Below, piece after piece: positions 28,930 through 37,835 of a stretch of DNA of 64,000 bases (position 1 is the stretch's first letter; each line of letters begins with the position of its first letter). The notes under the pieces are model-generated. The model did no database searches. It saw only the letters and a list, made by a program, of their open reading frames with translations, and was not told the origin of the DNA. Location of the stretch: assembly GCF_014270035.1 (NCBI RefSeq), contig NZ_JACNEP010000006.1, positions 62,001-126,000 on the forward strand, read 5' to 3'. Position numbers and translations under genes: made by a program. This DNA is from Neptunicella marina. Its GTDB lineage: Bacteria; Pseudomonadota; Gammaproteobacteria; Enterobacterales; Alteromonadaceae.

Positions 28930-29619
28930 ATGAATAAACTCCTTTGCCTCATTTGCTTGTTATTAATTAGCGCCTGCTCGACTACCAAAGTGGTGCTTAA
29001 TCAGCGTTATATTAGCCAACAGCAAAGTGCCGCCATTGTGCAAAAGCTTGAGTCAGCGGGCTACGAAGTGGTCACTAATGATTATGCTTTCCCGCAAACC
29101 ATTACCCAATCTACTTTGCTCTATTCACTGAGTATGCAAGACCAACAGGCTGTATTTAATGTGCAGGCTTTGCTCAGTGAATTGGGGTGGCCGGTAGATC
29201 AGTTACAACCGCTGAATGCGGGCAACCAATGGTATTCGGTTAATAGCTTGGGTGTTTATCTGTTGCCAGATAATGTTGATGTACTTAAAAAAGAGCAGGG
29301 CGTGGATTTACCGGGTGAGTATAAAACTGAACACTGTGAAAAAAGTGGCAAGCTCACATTAAAACAGAACAAACAATACAAACTAACGTTAAGCGGAGAT
29401 ATGAGCAAAGAGCAGCGCCAGTCTTTATCAGGTACATGGCGGATTACCGATTTTCCTTATGTGGAGCTGCGTTCCGATAACCGCGAGTGGTTTTTGTATT
29501 TTGAGGTTGCACAGCAACTTCGTGAAGATCAGCTAGGCAAAATAGCCGTTACTGCGATTAAACCGGTTGAAGATTACTGGTTTAAAGGATGTCAGTTTGT
29601 TAGTGGTCAGCGCTTGTAA
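28930..29619 (+). CDS. Hypothetical lipoprotein
   Basis: A 229-residue protein with signal peptide and lipobox (LLLISAC, cysteine near residue 17). The mature part has an N-terminal region repeating short QxL/SLGW-type segments and a C-terminal half with KLTLKQNKQYKLTLSGD, GTWRITDFPYVELRSD and WFLYFE, which reads like a beta-rich sandwich. I do not recognise the family. ATG 28930 has AAGG 6 nt upstream. It is in the same direction as the BlaI/M56 pair, after a 72-bp gap with a stem-loop, so it may belong to that operon. Confidence 0.75.
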   Translation: MNKLLCLICLLLISACSTTKVVLNQRYISQQQSAAIVQKLESAGYEVVTNDYAFPQTITQSTLLYSLSMQDQQAVFNVQALLSELGWPVDQLQPLNAGNQWYSVNSLGVYLLPDNVDVLKKEQGVDLPGEYKTEHCEKSGKLTLKQNKQYKLTLSGDMSKEQRQSLSGTWRITDFPYVELRSDNREWFLYFEVAQQLREDQLGKIAVTAIKPVEDYWFKGCQFVSGQRL

Positions 29620-29629
29620 TCCAGACTAA

Positions 29630-30292
29630 TCAGAGTTTTCGATCAACTGCGCAACCATTTAAAAATAATTTTACCGCACGACTGACAAAGTTTTGTTTTT
29701 CTGCCTCGGTTAATTTGACTTCATCACCAAATACACAACGCAAATGATAGTTACCTTTAAACATGCTCATCAGTTGTTGAGCACCAATATAACAATCGTC
29801 TAATTGTAGATAGCCTTTATCCACCAGACTTTGCAGGTAATCAGCAACAAATCGCATATTGCGCTCGGGGGCCGTTTTTAAAAAGATTTCGCGTAATTGT
29901 GGGTAGCGCGCAGATTCGGAAATCAATAACCGGTGAATAGCACCCACTTTAGGTGAAGTGAGTAAATCGAGGAAACTCATGCCCATGCTGATTAGCACTT
30001 GTTCAGGATTTTTGGCTTCCACACAAGGCACGCTTAGTTTTTCGATCATTTGGCCTGAAGTGCGTTCAATTACCGCCTGAAACAATCCTTCTTTATTACC
30101 AAATAATCGATACAAGGTCGCCAGTGACCCGCCTGCAATAGACATGATTTCTTGTAAACTGGCTGCTTCAAAGCCGTTCTGACAAAAAATTTCAGTTGCC
30201 GCATCCAGTATACGATCACGTCGGATAAGCCCTTTTTCCCTGGGGATATAGTTTTCATCTGCCGGACAGTTAGACGATATTTGGCTACTCAT
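29630..30292 (-). CDS. TetR-family regulator of the EmrAB-type pump
   Basis: A 220-residue TetR protein. The HTH (RILDAATEIFCQNGFEAASLQEIMSIAG...LYRLFGNKEGLF) is at about residues 26-75, and the C-terminal ligand domain is AefR/AcrR-like. It is divergent from the emrA-like gene with a near-perfect palindrome between them, so it probably represses the pump and perhaps itself. Confidence 0.9.
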   Translation of the reverse strand: MSSQISSNCPADENYIPREKGLIRRDRILDAATEIFCQNGFEAASLQEIMSIAGGSLATLYRLFGNKEGLFQAVIERTSGQMIEKLSVPCVEAKNPEQVLISMGMSFLDLLTSPKVGAIHRLLISESARYPQLREIFLKTAPERNMRFVADYLQSLVDKGYLQLDDCYIGAQQLMSMFKGNYHLRCVFGDEVKLTEAEKQNFVSRAVKLFLNGCAVDRKL

Positions 30293-30379
30293 ATTTTATA
30301 CACCTTGAAACTTCGCACGCATCTTACCAAAAAAAAGGTTTGTCACCTACAAATCGTAATCTTGCTTGCATAATTATGT

Positions 30380-30399
30380 AGTGTAATATACATTACACT
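30380..30399. promoter_or_regulatory. TetR-type operator before the emrAB operon
   Basis: AGTGTAAT and ATTACACT are perfect 8-bp arms around ATAC. The site overlaps a possible -10 (TAATAT, 30384-30389) 16 bp from TTGCTT (30362), 45 bp before the emrA-like ATG. Confidence 0.7.
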
Positions 30400-30444
30400 T
30401 TCTTGGATTGCTAATTTTCTCCTTCGACCTGGAAATAAAGTTGT

Positions 30445-31539
30445 ATGAAATTACCTGTGAAAAAAATTGTTTTAGCTACTGTTGCGGTTGCTCTGATCGG
30501 ACTGGCTGCCAAAAAGGGTATGCACTGGTACCAGGACGGACGTTTCTTTGAAGAAACTGATAATGCTTATGTTAAAGCCGATACTATTGCAATTCGTCCT
30601 GAATTATCTGGTCGTTTGTCACAAATTGCTGTGGTGGAAAACCAGCGTGTCACTAAAGGCCAGTTGCTGGCTGAAATTGCTCCGGCAGATTACATTGCCA
30701 AAGTAGCAGAAGCCAAAGCACAAATTACCGTAGGGGAAGCTGCGTTAGCTGATGCCGCTGCGCAACTGGCTTTGCAAAATAAAAAGCTTGAAGAAGCTGA
30801 CGCCAATATAGATGCAACCGAAGCAGAGTTACGCCGTTCCAAACTGGAACTGCAACGCTTCAAAGTATTGGAAAAGCAATCATTTGATTCAAAACAGCAA
30901 CTGCAAAATGCCGAAGCCGCAGTCGATGTTGCCAAAGCCCGTGTGGCACAGGCTAAAGCAACCAGCGCTGCCGCGCGTGAAATGATTAATGTATTGAAGG
31001 TGCAACAACAAAAAGCTAAAGCTCAACTTGAAGTCATGCAAACTCAACTGGCGTTTGCGCAAAATCAGCTGGATAAAACACGAATTATCGCCCCGGTTGA
31101 CGGCGTTGTAGGCAGTGTAACGGCACGTGTTGGCAGTGCGGCTCAACCTAATCTGACCATGCTGCAACTCGTGCCGTTGCCGGATGTTTATATTGTTGCC
31201 AATTATAAAGAAACTCAGTTTGCGCATATGACTATAGGTCAGCCAGTGAAAATTGAAGTGGATGCTGCACCTGACATTGCTTTTACCGGGGTGATTGAGT
31301 CATTGTCTCCGGCGTCAGGAACCGAATTCAGTTTGTTACCTGTGGATAATGCAACCGGTAATTTTAATAAAATTGTTCAACGTGTGCCGGTGCGTATTCG
31401 TGTGACAGGACCTAAAAAAGCTCTGCCATTGTTACGTCCGGGGTTGTCCGTTGTGCCTTCAGTGGATACGCGTGATTTTAATCAACAGGTCTCTTATTTA
31501 AATGGCGCTCAGTCTATGACTGATGTTGCATCAAATTAA
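30445..31539 (+). CDS. HlyD/EmrA-family membrane fusion protein
   Basis: A 364-residue periplasmic adaptor: one N-terminal TM (about 8-25), lipoyl-like strands (RPELSGRLSQIAVVENQRVTKGQLLAEI), a long alanine-rich coiled-coil hairpin (about 85-205) and the second lipoyl half (IIAPVDGVVGSVTARVG), then beta-barrel domains. It links an inner-membrane pump to an outer-membrane channel. The EmrB-like MFS gene follows after 16 bp. Confidence 0.92.
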   Translation: MKLPVKKIVLATVAVALIGLAAKKGMHWYQDGRFFEETDNAYVKADTIAIRPELSGRLSQIAVVENQRVTKGQLLAEIAPADYIAKVAEAKAQITVGEAALADAAAQLALQNKKLEEADANIDATEAELRRSKLELQRFKVLEKQSFDSKQQLQNAEAAVDVAKARVAQAKATSAAAREMINVLKVQQQKAKAQLEVMQTQLAFAQNQLDKTRIIAPVDGVVGSVTARVGSAAQPNLTMLQLVPLPDVYIVANYKETQFAHMTIGQPVKIEVDAAPDIAFTGVIESLSPASGTEFSLLPVDNATGNFNKIVQRVPVRIRVTGPKKALPLLRPGLSVVPSVDTRDFNQQVSYLNGAQSMTDVASN

Positions 31540-31555
31540 TCCGGGCTGACACGTT

Positions 31556-33100
31556 ATGAGTACTGCATCTGATATGCCTTCCGTTCAGCAGCGGATAGGT
31601 TTTATCGCTGCGATGGTTGGCATGTTTATGGCCATTCTGGATATCCAGATTGTCGCCAGCTCACTGAACGAAATTCAGGCCGGCGTTTCTGCCACTCCCG
31701 ATGAAATTTCCTGGGTACAAACCGCGTATTTAATTGCGGAAGTGATCATGATCCCACTATCGGGCATGTTAACCCGCTGGTTATCAACCCGCGTCACTTT
31801 TGTGATTAGCTGTGCCGCGTTTACATTGGCCAGTATTGGTTGTGCCATGGCGCAAACCATCGATCAATTGATCGTATTGCGTGCTATTCAGGGATTTGTT
31901 GGCGGAGCCATGATCCCTATTGCCTATGCGTTAAGTTTCCGCCTGTTCCCGCCTCGTATGATGGGCGTGATCCAGGCAATTATTGGCATGATCGCCACGA
32001 CTGCACCATCAATCGGCCCCACTCTGGGGGGCTATATTACTCAGACCAGTAGCTGGCACTGGCTATTTTTAATGAATGTGGTGCCCGGCATTATTGCTTG
32101 TGTAGTGGTGTGGTTGAACCTGCATATTGATGAACCGGATTTTAAATTATTTAAGAAAATCGACTTTGTTGGTTTGTTATTTATGGCTCTGTTTTTGGGA
32201 CCACTGGAATACATTCTTGAAGAAGGTCCGGGTGAAGACTGGTTTGCCAGTTCAGAGATTGTGTGGATTACCTTGTTAAGTGCAACTGCAGCAGTGGCGT
32301 TTTTCTGGCGGGCACTCACTGTGGAATTTCCCATTGTCGATCTCAAAGTGTTCCGTGATCGCAATTTCTTCCTGGGCACCATGCTCGGCTTTTTGATTGG
32401 TATCGCGCTGTATGGACTGGTGTATCTCATGCCAATGTTTTTTGGCACTGTGCGCCACTTTAACAGCCTGCAAATTGGCGAAATTATGTTTGTGACTGGT
32501 GCGACTATGTTCTGTAGTGCACCTATATTTGGTCGCTTGTCGGACAAAATTGACCCTCGGGTGCTACTGACTTACGGATTGTTTATGGTAGGACTCGGCG
32601 CCTTTATGAATGCGAGTCTGACCGCTGATGCCGGCTTTGATCAGTTTTTCTGGCCGCAAATAGTAAGAGGTGCCGGATTACTGGTGTGCATTTTAACCGT
32701 GACCCGAATTGCTATGGGCACCCTGCCCGGCAGCGAAATAGCTAATGCTGCAGGTTTATTTAATGTGATGCGTAACCTGGGTGGAGCAGTAGGTTTGGCG
32801 GCAATGGACACCATTCGCGATTCACGTCTGGATTACCACTGGAATCAACTGATTCAGTCAGTGAATGAAGGACGTGAAGTTGTGGTGCAAACCTTGTATC
32901 AGTCGCAAATGCAGTTAAGTGCAGTCACTGATCCAGCAGCCGCAGCGATTAAACAGTTATCGAATCGGGTTATGACTCAGGCTCAGGTTTTGTCTTTTAA
33001 TGATTTGTTCCTGTTATTGGGTGTGATGTACATGTGTTCGGTGTTGTTGATGTTTTTTATTCACAAACCGGCTCAGGCTACAGGAGGGGCTGGCCATTAG
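31556..33100 (+). CDS. EmrB/QacA-family (DHA2) MFS drug transporter
   Basis: A 514-residue, 14-TM proton-driven exporter. The DHA2 motif set is visible: LDIQIVASSLNEI in TM1, the IQGFVGGAMIPIAYA block and PTLGGYIT. It forms an operon with the HlyD-like adaptor and is under the divergent TetR protein. Substrates cannot be told from sequence. Confidence 0.92.
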   Translation: MSTASDMPSVQQRIGFIAAMVGMFMAILDIQIVASSLNEIQAGVSATPDEISWVQTAYLIAEVIMIPLSGMLTRWLSTRVTFVISCAAFTLASIGCAMAQTIDQLIVLRAIQGFVGGAMIPIAYALSFRLFPPRMMGVIQAIIGMIATTAPSIGPTLGGYITQTSSWHWLFLMNVVPGIIACVVVWLNLHIDEPDFKLFKKIDFVGLLFMALFLGPLEYILEEGPGEDWFASSEIVWITLLSATAAVAFFWRALTVEFPIVDLKVFRDRNFFLGTMLGFLIGIALYGLVYLMPMFFGTVRHFNSLQIGEIMFVTGATMFCSAPIFGRLSDKIDPRVLLTYGLFMVGLGAFMNASLTADAGFDQFFWPQIVRGAGLLVCILTVTRIAMGTLPGSEIANAAGLFNVMRNLGGAVGLAAMDTIRDSRLDYHWNQLIQSVNEGREVVVQTLYQSQMQLSAVTDPAAAAIKQLSNRVMTQAQVLSFNDLFLLLGVMYMCSVLLMFFIHKPAQATGGAGH

Positions 33101-33157
33101 TTCATAGCCAGCCAGGTATAAAATCTACGTAAAAGCTTGTTTTTAAAAGAAACTATT

Positions 33158-33285
33158 GGAGGTGTGTACAGTCACAAACATTGGACATAGTACACTTCTC
33201 CTGTGACTAGCGTGGCGGTTCTCACAGACCGCATCTTTCCCCTCGGCCGTGGTGTGAGCGTGCCCGGTCGAGGGCTTTTTATTTT
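33158..33285 (+). ncRNA. Candidate structured RNA (leader or sRNA) ending in a terminator
   Basis: GGAGGTGTGTAC (33158-33169) can pair with GTACACTTCTCC (33190-33201) at 10 Watson-Crick plus one G-U of 12. The adjacent AGTCACA (33170-33176) can pair perfectly with TGTGACT (33202-33208), and the two stems exclude each other. A third stem GCGGT/ACCGC (33215-33232) follows, then a 10-bp terminator stem (33240-33249 with 33265-33274) and CTTTTTATTTT. It lies between emrB and the DUF3149 gene. I do not recognise a known family. Confidence 0.55.
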
Positions 33286-33396
33286 CCTCAAACAAATTAA
33301 TAAATCTGAACGCAAGTTTGATCAGGATCAGTTTTTAATTTGTGCATTCTGCATACACTTTAATCAAAGGCAAACGAGATTACCGAGGGTAGCAAA

Positions 33397-33519
33397 ATGT
33401 TAGAGATGATTTTGAAAGATCCAATTGTATGGGGCTCTTTATTAGGCCTGGCTATTGTTGTCGGCCTGTGTGGCTATTATGTGTACCTGTTCCTGCATAA
33501 TGTTGCAGAGCACAGATAA
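33397..33519 (+). CDS. DUF3149-type single-helix membrane protein (40 aa)
   Basis: A 40-residue protein: MLEMILKDPIVWGSLLGLAI, then a hydrophobic helix to about residue 34 and a short basic tail ending in EHR. It fits the small DUF3149 family known from marine gammaproteobacteria. GAGGG lies just before the ATG, which supports translation. It follows the structured RNA candidate by about 110 nt and ends at its own terminator. Function unknown. Confidence 0.8.
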   Translation: MLEMILKDPIVWGSLLGLAIVVGLCGYYVYLFLHNVAEHR

Positions 33520-33574
33520 CTAAAACTGAATTACCCAACCCTAGTGTAACTGCCGCACCAAATGGCAGACCTTT

Positions 33575-33630
33575 GGGCAATAATAAAATTGCATTACTGG
33601 ACAGGTGCAATGGAGATTATTGCCCTTTTC
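33575..33630 (+). terminator. Terminator after the DUF3149 gene
   Basis: GGGCAATAAT (33575-33584) pairs perfectly with ATTATTGCCC (33616-33625), enclosing an inner ATTGCA/TGCAAT stem, and TTTTC follows. This is a strong intrinsic terminator in the 214-bp gap. Confidence 0.85.
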
Positions 33631-33733
33631 TTTGCACCGATATGTGTAAATCGCGACCAGCAAATACTCAATTCTGTTTCGTTCATCTCTAAACTGGTGT
33701 AGCTTAAAAAGTGACCGGTTATTGGAGTGGTTT

Positions 33734-34669
33734 ATGGCAGACAGATTTTATGTTCCTTGGCTGTTTTTAATCTTTAGTATTATTACTTTGCAAGGGTGTA
33801 GTAGCCCGGCACCGGTTGAAGATACATCCGCAAGTGATAACGCGCTGCAACTAACTGATAATGATGGCGAAGAAATGGAGCCGCAGTGGTCACCGGATGG
33901 CAAGTGGTTATCTTTTGGCAGTGGTGACAATGGCAATCAAAATGTTGTGTTGTTGTCACTCGAAACACAGCAGCAAAAACAACTTACTCATTCGTTAACT
34001 TTTGTGCACGCTACCAGCTGGTCACCTGATGGTAAAAAACTGGCTTTTGTTACGTCGCAGAAAACGGACCAGGGGTTGCAGTCTCACCTTTATATTGCCA
34101 GTGTGCCCGGTGGTCTGTTTTCACAATTTACCTTTGCTCCCTCTTTGGATGCCAGCCCAAGTTGGTCTCCGGATGGCTTTTCTTTAGTTTTCCCATCAAA
34201 GCGCAGTGGACATTTCAATTTATGGTTTCAGCGCTTAGACAGTAAAGGTGCCTTCCAATTAACCGACTGGGAAGGCACTGACCATGCACCAGAATGGTCT
34301 CCCGATGGTAAATTTATCGCGTTTCACTCCAATCGCAGCGGCAGGTTTGCCATTTGGTTGTTAAATATTGATAACGGCGCATTAACGCAATTATCTGATG
34401 ATGCTGGAAATGACTATTACCCGGACTGGTCGCCAGATGGTAAGTCTCTGGTATTCGACTCAGATCGCAACGGTCATCAACAGTTGTGGTTGATGGATGT
34501 CGCCAGCAAAAATCTGCAGCAACTTACGTATTCGCCAGCGGATGATTTTCGTGGCAGTTGGTCACCGGATGGACATCGCATTGCCTTTAGTTCAAATCGT
34601 GATCGAAGTGTGGATATCTGGCTGATTGATGTGCCTCGTGCCTTTGGACCTCAAAATAATAAGCAGTAA
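33734..34669 (+). CDS. TolB-like beta-propeller lipoprotein (six PD40 repeats)
   Basis: A 311-residue protein with signal peptide and lipobox (ITLQGC). Six WSPDG blades (the TolB/PD40 repeat, e.g. PQWSPDGKWLSF, PEWSPDGKFIAF) make a propeller. It is anchored in the periplasm or outer membrane; the resemblance to TolB is to the propeller only, and no TolB N-terminal domain is present. ATG 33734 has GGAG 6 nt upstream. It stands alone, so binding partners are unknown. Confidence 0.85.
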   Translation: MADRFYVPWLFLIFSIITLQGCSSPAPVEDTSASDNALQLTDNDGEEMEPQWSPDGKWLSFGSGDNGNQNVVLLSLETQQQKQLTHSLTFVHATSWSPDGKKLAFVTSQKTDQGLQSHLYIASVPGGLFSQFTFAPSLDASPSWSPDGFSLVFPSKRSGHFNLWFQRLDSKGAFQLTDWEGTDHAPEWSPDGKFIAFHSNRSGRFAIWLLNIDNGALTQLSDDAGNDYYPDWSPDGKSLVFDSDRNGHQQLWLMDVASKNLQQLTYSPADDFRGSWSPDGHRIAFSSNRDRSVDIWLIDVPRAFGPQNNKQ

Positions 34670-34761
34670 CATTTATTCTGTGCACAAAAGTTAACCATTG
34701 TTGTAAGATGCGCGTCCGCGGCTGCACAGGTGACATCTGTAACTTTGCTTAAGAGGCGAAT

Positions 34762-35193
34762 ATGACGATAGAAAATGTGCTTCCCAGTGATTATCCAAGG
34801 CTTTTGGACGTATGGGAAAATTCAGTCCGGGCAACCCATGACTTCATTACAGAAGAGGATATTGCGTTTTTTAAACCCATTATCATCGAACAGGCATTTC
34901 CTGCTGTGGATCTCCGGTGTTTTAAAAATCATCAGGGTGAAATTGTCGGATTTCTGGGTGTCGCAGATAACAAAATCGAAATGTTATTTGTATTAGATGA
35001 AATGCGTGCACAAGGTGTTGGTTCAGCATTGCTGCGATACGCACTTGAACACATGCAAGCCACAAAAGTTGATGTAAACGAGCAAAACCCGCAGGCAGTA
35101 GGTTTTTATCTGCATATGGGGTTTAAGCAAGTCGCACGTTCTGCTTTAGATGGCATGGGTAAACCTTTTCCAATTCTGCATTTGCAGTTATAG
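34762..35193 (+). CDS. GNAT acetyltransferase (YjaB-like)
   Basis: A 143-residue GNAT protein. Resemblance to E. coli YjaB is visible in RATHDFITEED, the acetyl-CoA loop RAQGVGSALLRYAL, and the VNEQNPQAVGFYLHMGF segment. The acetylated substrate is not known. No operon partner. Confidence 0.85.
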   Translation: MTIENVLPSDYPRLLDVWENSVRATHDFITEEDIAFFKPIIIEQAFPAVDLRCFKNHQGEIVGFLGVADNKIEMLFVLDEMRAQGVGSALLRYALEHMQATKVDVNEQNPQAVGFYLHMGFKQVARSALDGMGKPFPILHLQL

Positions 35194-35346
35194 CTCTCGG
35201 GTATCGTTAACCTGACAGACAGAAGAAGTGCTTAAGGCTAATAATCTTTCGCACTTCCGTAAACTTTCCCTTATTTTATTTTAAATGTTACCCAACTGTG
35301 GGGTAAGATATTGTTTTATTTATGGAAACTTTAAAAGGAATTTAAA

Positions 35347-35661
35347 ATGCGTAAACAAATTACCCGCTTGTCATTGCATCAGAATGCCAAAGTTTTTGGT
35401 GTGTTAATGGCTGTTGCGACCTTACCGATGATCATTCTGATGTTTTTCATTTTCCAAAGCTCCATGCCCCCCGGTAGTGACAGACATATGCCTTTTATGG
35501 CATCGGGTATTTTTATGGTTTTAGCCCCTGTTTTTTATTTTGTTATGGGCTACATTTCGACCCTGATTATGTGTTTTACCTATAACTTAATGCAGCGTGT
35601 TACCGGTGGTTTTGAGTTTGAAGTAGAAAATAAGCAAACTAATGAGGAATTAGATGCCTAA
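35347..35661 (+). CDS. Two-helix membrane protein, DUF3566-like
   Basis: A 104-residue protein with two hydrophobic segments (about 17-37 and 48-75) and a C-terminal acidic, soluble tail. AAAGGA sits upstream. The segment FYFVMGYISTLIMCFTYNLM followed by GGFEFEVE resembles small uncharacterised membrane families such as DUF3566. Function unknown. It is followed after 81 bp by the repeat-containing secreted protein, possibly in an operon. Confidence 0.65.
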   Translation: MRKQITRLSLHQNAKVFGVLMAVATLPMIILMFFIFQSSMPPGSDRHMPFMASGIFMVLAPVFYFVMGYISTLIMCFTYNLMQRVTGGFEFEVENKQTNEELDA

Positions 35662-35742
35662 AATTTTTTTAATGGATTTAAACCTTTTGCGATGGAATGG
35701 CGACACATAAAGCGTAACTAAATTGTATTTCAGGACGATATT

Positions 35743-36471
35743 ATGAAAAAAATAACTGCGCTTATCATCGCAATGGGGTTGTCTACGTCAGTATTGGCTG
35801 CTGAGCAAAAGCTGCAACTGGATGCTGATGGAATTCAAATATTAAAGGCCGAAAACGGCATGGGTGATTTACATATCCACGGAGAAGATGTTACCGAAAT
35901 CCGTGCCAAGGCTATTTATCCGGATAGCTTTGATGCCAGTGAAATTGTTTTTAAACTGGAAAAACAAGGTGATGTGGCTTATCTAAAAACTGACTTTGGT
36001 CAACAGCATCGTCGTCATGGCAAGGTGGAAGTTGAAGTCATTGTGCCCAAAAGCATTAAGTTAAAAATAGCGGATGGAAGCGGGGATTTGTGTGTACGTA
36101 CCATTTCTGATGACGTTGATATTGAAGACGGCTCTGGCGACACGCAACTTTATACCGTAACCGGCGATGTGAAAATTGTTGATGGTAGCGGTGATTTAAC
36201 TGTAAACACTGTGACTGGCAATGTGGACCTGACAGATAGTTCGGGCGATATAGACGTTATTACCGTGACTGGTGAAGTGAATGTGACAGATTCGTCAGGC
36301 GACATAAACCTGAATACCGTCGTGGGTGCTGTAACGATTGAAGACGGCAGTGGCGATATCAATGTTAAAACTGCGACGTCAGTGTATGTTAAACGTGATG
36401 GTTCCGGTGACCGCTATTTTGATGGTGTTGGCAAGGTCGAACTGGGACGTGGGGTAAAACATCGCGATTAA
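35743..36471 (+). CDS. Secreted protein with seven 18-residue SGD repeats (DUF4097-like)
   Basis: A 242-residue protein with a signal peptide (about 20 residues). From residue 110 to 235 it consists of seven consecutive 18-residue repeats of the form x-D-G/S-S-G-D-x-x-V-x-T-V-T-G-x-V-x-I, which predicts a right-handed beta solenoid. The N-terminal half (GMGDLHIHGEDVTEIRAKAIYP) is typical of DUF4097 proteins. It lies after the small membrane protein and overlaps the convergent SnoaL-like gene by 4 bp. The role may be in surface or metal binding; unproven. Confidence 0.8.
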   Translation: MKKITALIIAMGLSTSVLAAEQKLQLDADGIQILKAENGMGDLHIHGEDVTEIRAKAIYPDSFDASEIVFKLEKQGDVAYLKTDFGQQHRRHGKVEVEVIVPKSIKLKIADGSGDLCVRTISDDVDIEDGSGDTQLYTVTGDVKIVDGSGDLTVNTVTGNVDLTDSSGDIDVITVTGEVNVTDSSGDINLNTVVGAVTIEDGSGDINVKTATSVYVKRDGSGDRYFDGVGKVELGRGVKHRD

Positions 36472-36914
36472 CTGTCTGTTGCCGGCGGTAATGGCGCGCC
36501 TTTATCAAACACGATGCGCCAGTGCCCATCCGGGTTGCGTCGCCAAACAGAGTTAAATTGCATAAAAGCTTTTCCATTTGGTGCCATAACAGGACCAGAA
36601 CTATGAGCAAGGTTACCGGAATCCAGCACCACGACTAATTGAGGTTGCCATGAAAATGGGGCAACCTCACCTTTAAAAAAACGCTGCCAGTAGGCCACAA
36701 TTTGTGTTTTGCCGGTTAGCGTATCTTCACCGTTAAAAAATATCGCTTCTTCATCAATAAACTGGCTAAATGCGGCTAAATCCCGCTGTTGCATACTCTT
36801 TGCGAAGGCCAGTTCAGTATCCCAAACCTGTTGTTTAAGCTCATCGGCAAAGCTTAATTGGCTAACGAACACTAAACCCAGTAAAAACAAAATATTACGT
36901 TTTATCGTTTGCAT
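36468..36914 (-). CDS. Exported SnoaL/NTF2-fold protein (DUF4440-like)
   Basis: A 148-residue protein with a signal peptide and an NTF2-like fold (QQVWDTELAFAKSMQQRDLAAFSQFIDEEAIFFNG..., GHWRIVFDKGAPLP). The family includes small enzymes and ligand-binding proteins; no catalytic residues can be assigned. Its 3' end meets the SGD-repeat gene. Confidence 0.78.
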   Translation of the reverse strand: MQTIKRNILFLLGLVFVSQLSFADELKQQVWDTELAFAKSMQQRDLAAFSQFIDEEAIFFNGEDTLTGKTQIVAYWQRFFKGEVAPFSWQPQLVVVLDSGNLAHSSGPVMAPNGKAFMQFNSVWRRNPDGHWRIVFDKGAPLPPATDS

Positions 36915-37083
36915 GTTATTGGCGTCTGTTATTTGATATTGGCCCTGTTAACCAAAATAACGGTTTAGCTGGCGCTGTAAAGATGTCTGGTGTCTTGTTG
37001 TGTTACAGCTTATTACCGAATTTACATTTATTTGCTCTGTATTCAGTTAGGTTGTTTAACAAAATTATTTCGGAAACCAAGTG

Positions 37084-37782
37084 ATGACAAAAAAGGTCTG
37101 TATTATCGGTGCTTCAGGTAAATTAGGGCGTTATATGCTACAACATGCGCTGGAAAAAGGGTATCAGATCAATGCAGTGTGCCGCGAACAAAGTGTGCAT
37201 AAGCTTGATGATGTAAAAGACAAAGTCACCATCTTTGCTGGCGCGACCAATGACCGTGATGTTGTCAAACACGCTGTTGCTGATTGTGATGCTGTGTTGA
37301 CAGTGTTGGTGCCATGGGGCGTGCAGCAATATTCATCTGGTACAGCACAAGCGGTAATGGACTTTGCGCCTGAACATGCCCGGCTGATATTTTCCTGTGG
37401 TTGGCACATTACCCGCGATGGCAAAGACGTTTATTCATTTAAATTAAAAATGATTGTGGCCTTATTTGGCAGCATTGCCCGCTGGTTGCGTTTGGTCGAA
37501 CTGGATGATCAGGTAGAAGCCTGTAAGCGTATTTTTGCCAGTGACCGCAAATGGACAGTGGTGCGCGCCAGCGATTTGGAAGAGGGCGAAAGTCAGGGGT
37601 TACCTCTTTGGCGCGAGCATGTAGGTGATGAAGCTCTGGCCAGCAATATCACACGCCGTATTGATTTTGCCTTGTTTATGGTTGAGGCAATCGAGGACGC
37701 TAGCTTAATTCAGGTTGCACCAGCGATTGTGAGTTGTGCGTCCGAATCAGCTCAACAGGCAACCCAGGTTATTGAAAGTTAA
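37084..37782 (+). CDS. NAD(P)-binding Rossmann (NmrA/SDR-like) protein
   Basis: A 232-residue Rossmann protein with the glycine motif IIGASGKLGRYML and a second-strand arginine region (CREQSV). It lacks the YxxxK pair of classical SDRs, and resembles NAD(P)H-binding atypical SDRs. GGAA lies a few bases before the ATG at 37084 (a GTG precedes it). Substrate unknown. Confidence 0.8.
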   Translation: MTKKVCIIGASGKLGRYMLQHALEKGYQINAVCREQSVHKLDDVKDKVTIFAGATNDRDVVKHAVADCDAVLTVLVPWGVQQYSSGTAQAVMDFAPEHARLIFSCGWHITRDGKDVYSFKLKMIVALFGSIARWLRLVELDDQVEACKRIFASDRKWTVVRASDLEEGESQGLPLWREHVGDEALASNITRRIDFALFMVEAIEDASLIQVAPAIVSCASESAQQATQVIES

Positions 37783-37835
37783 ACTAAAAATTAATTTAGT
37801 GGTCTGAATAATTACATTATTCATGTAGGAAAATT

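Noticed and set aside
32041-32547. A 168-codon minus-strand open frame
   Set aside because: It is a shadow of the emrB transmembrane coding sequence.
33158-33208. A true H-type pseudoknot from the two interleaved stems
   Set aside because: With no linker bases between the stems, both cannot form together; alternating structures are more realistic.
33240-33274. Resemblance of the terminator region to part of 6S RNA
   Set aside because: Only a short stretch is similar; the closing stem and the 3' half of 6S are absent.
33203-33403. A 66-codon open frame over the terminator between emrB and the DUF3149 gene
   Set aside because: It runs through a strong terminator hairpin and has no start signal.
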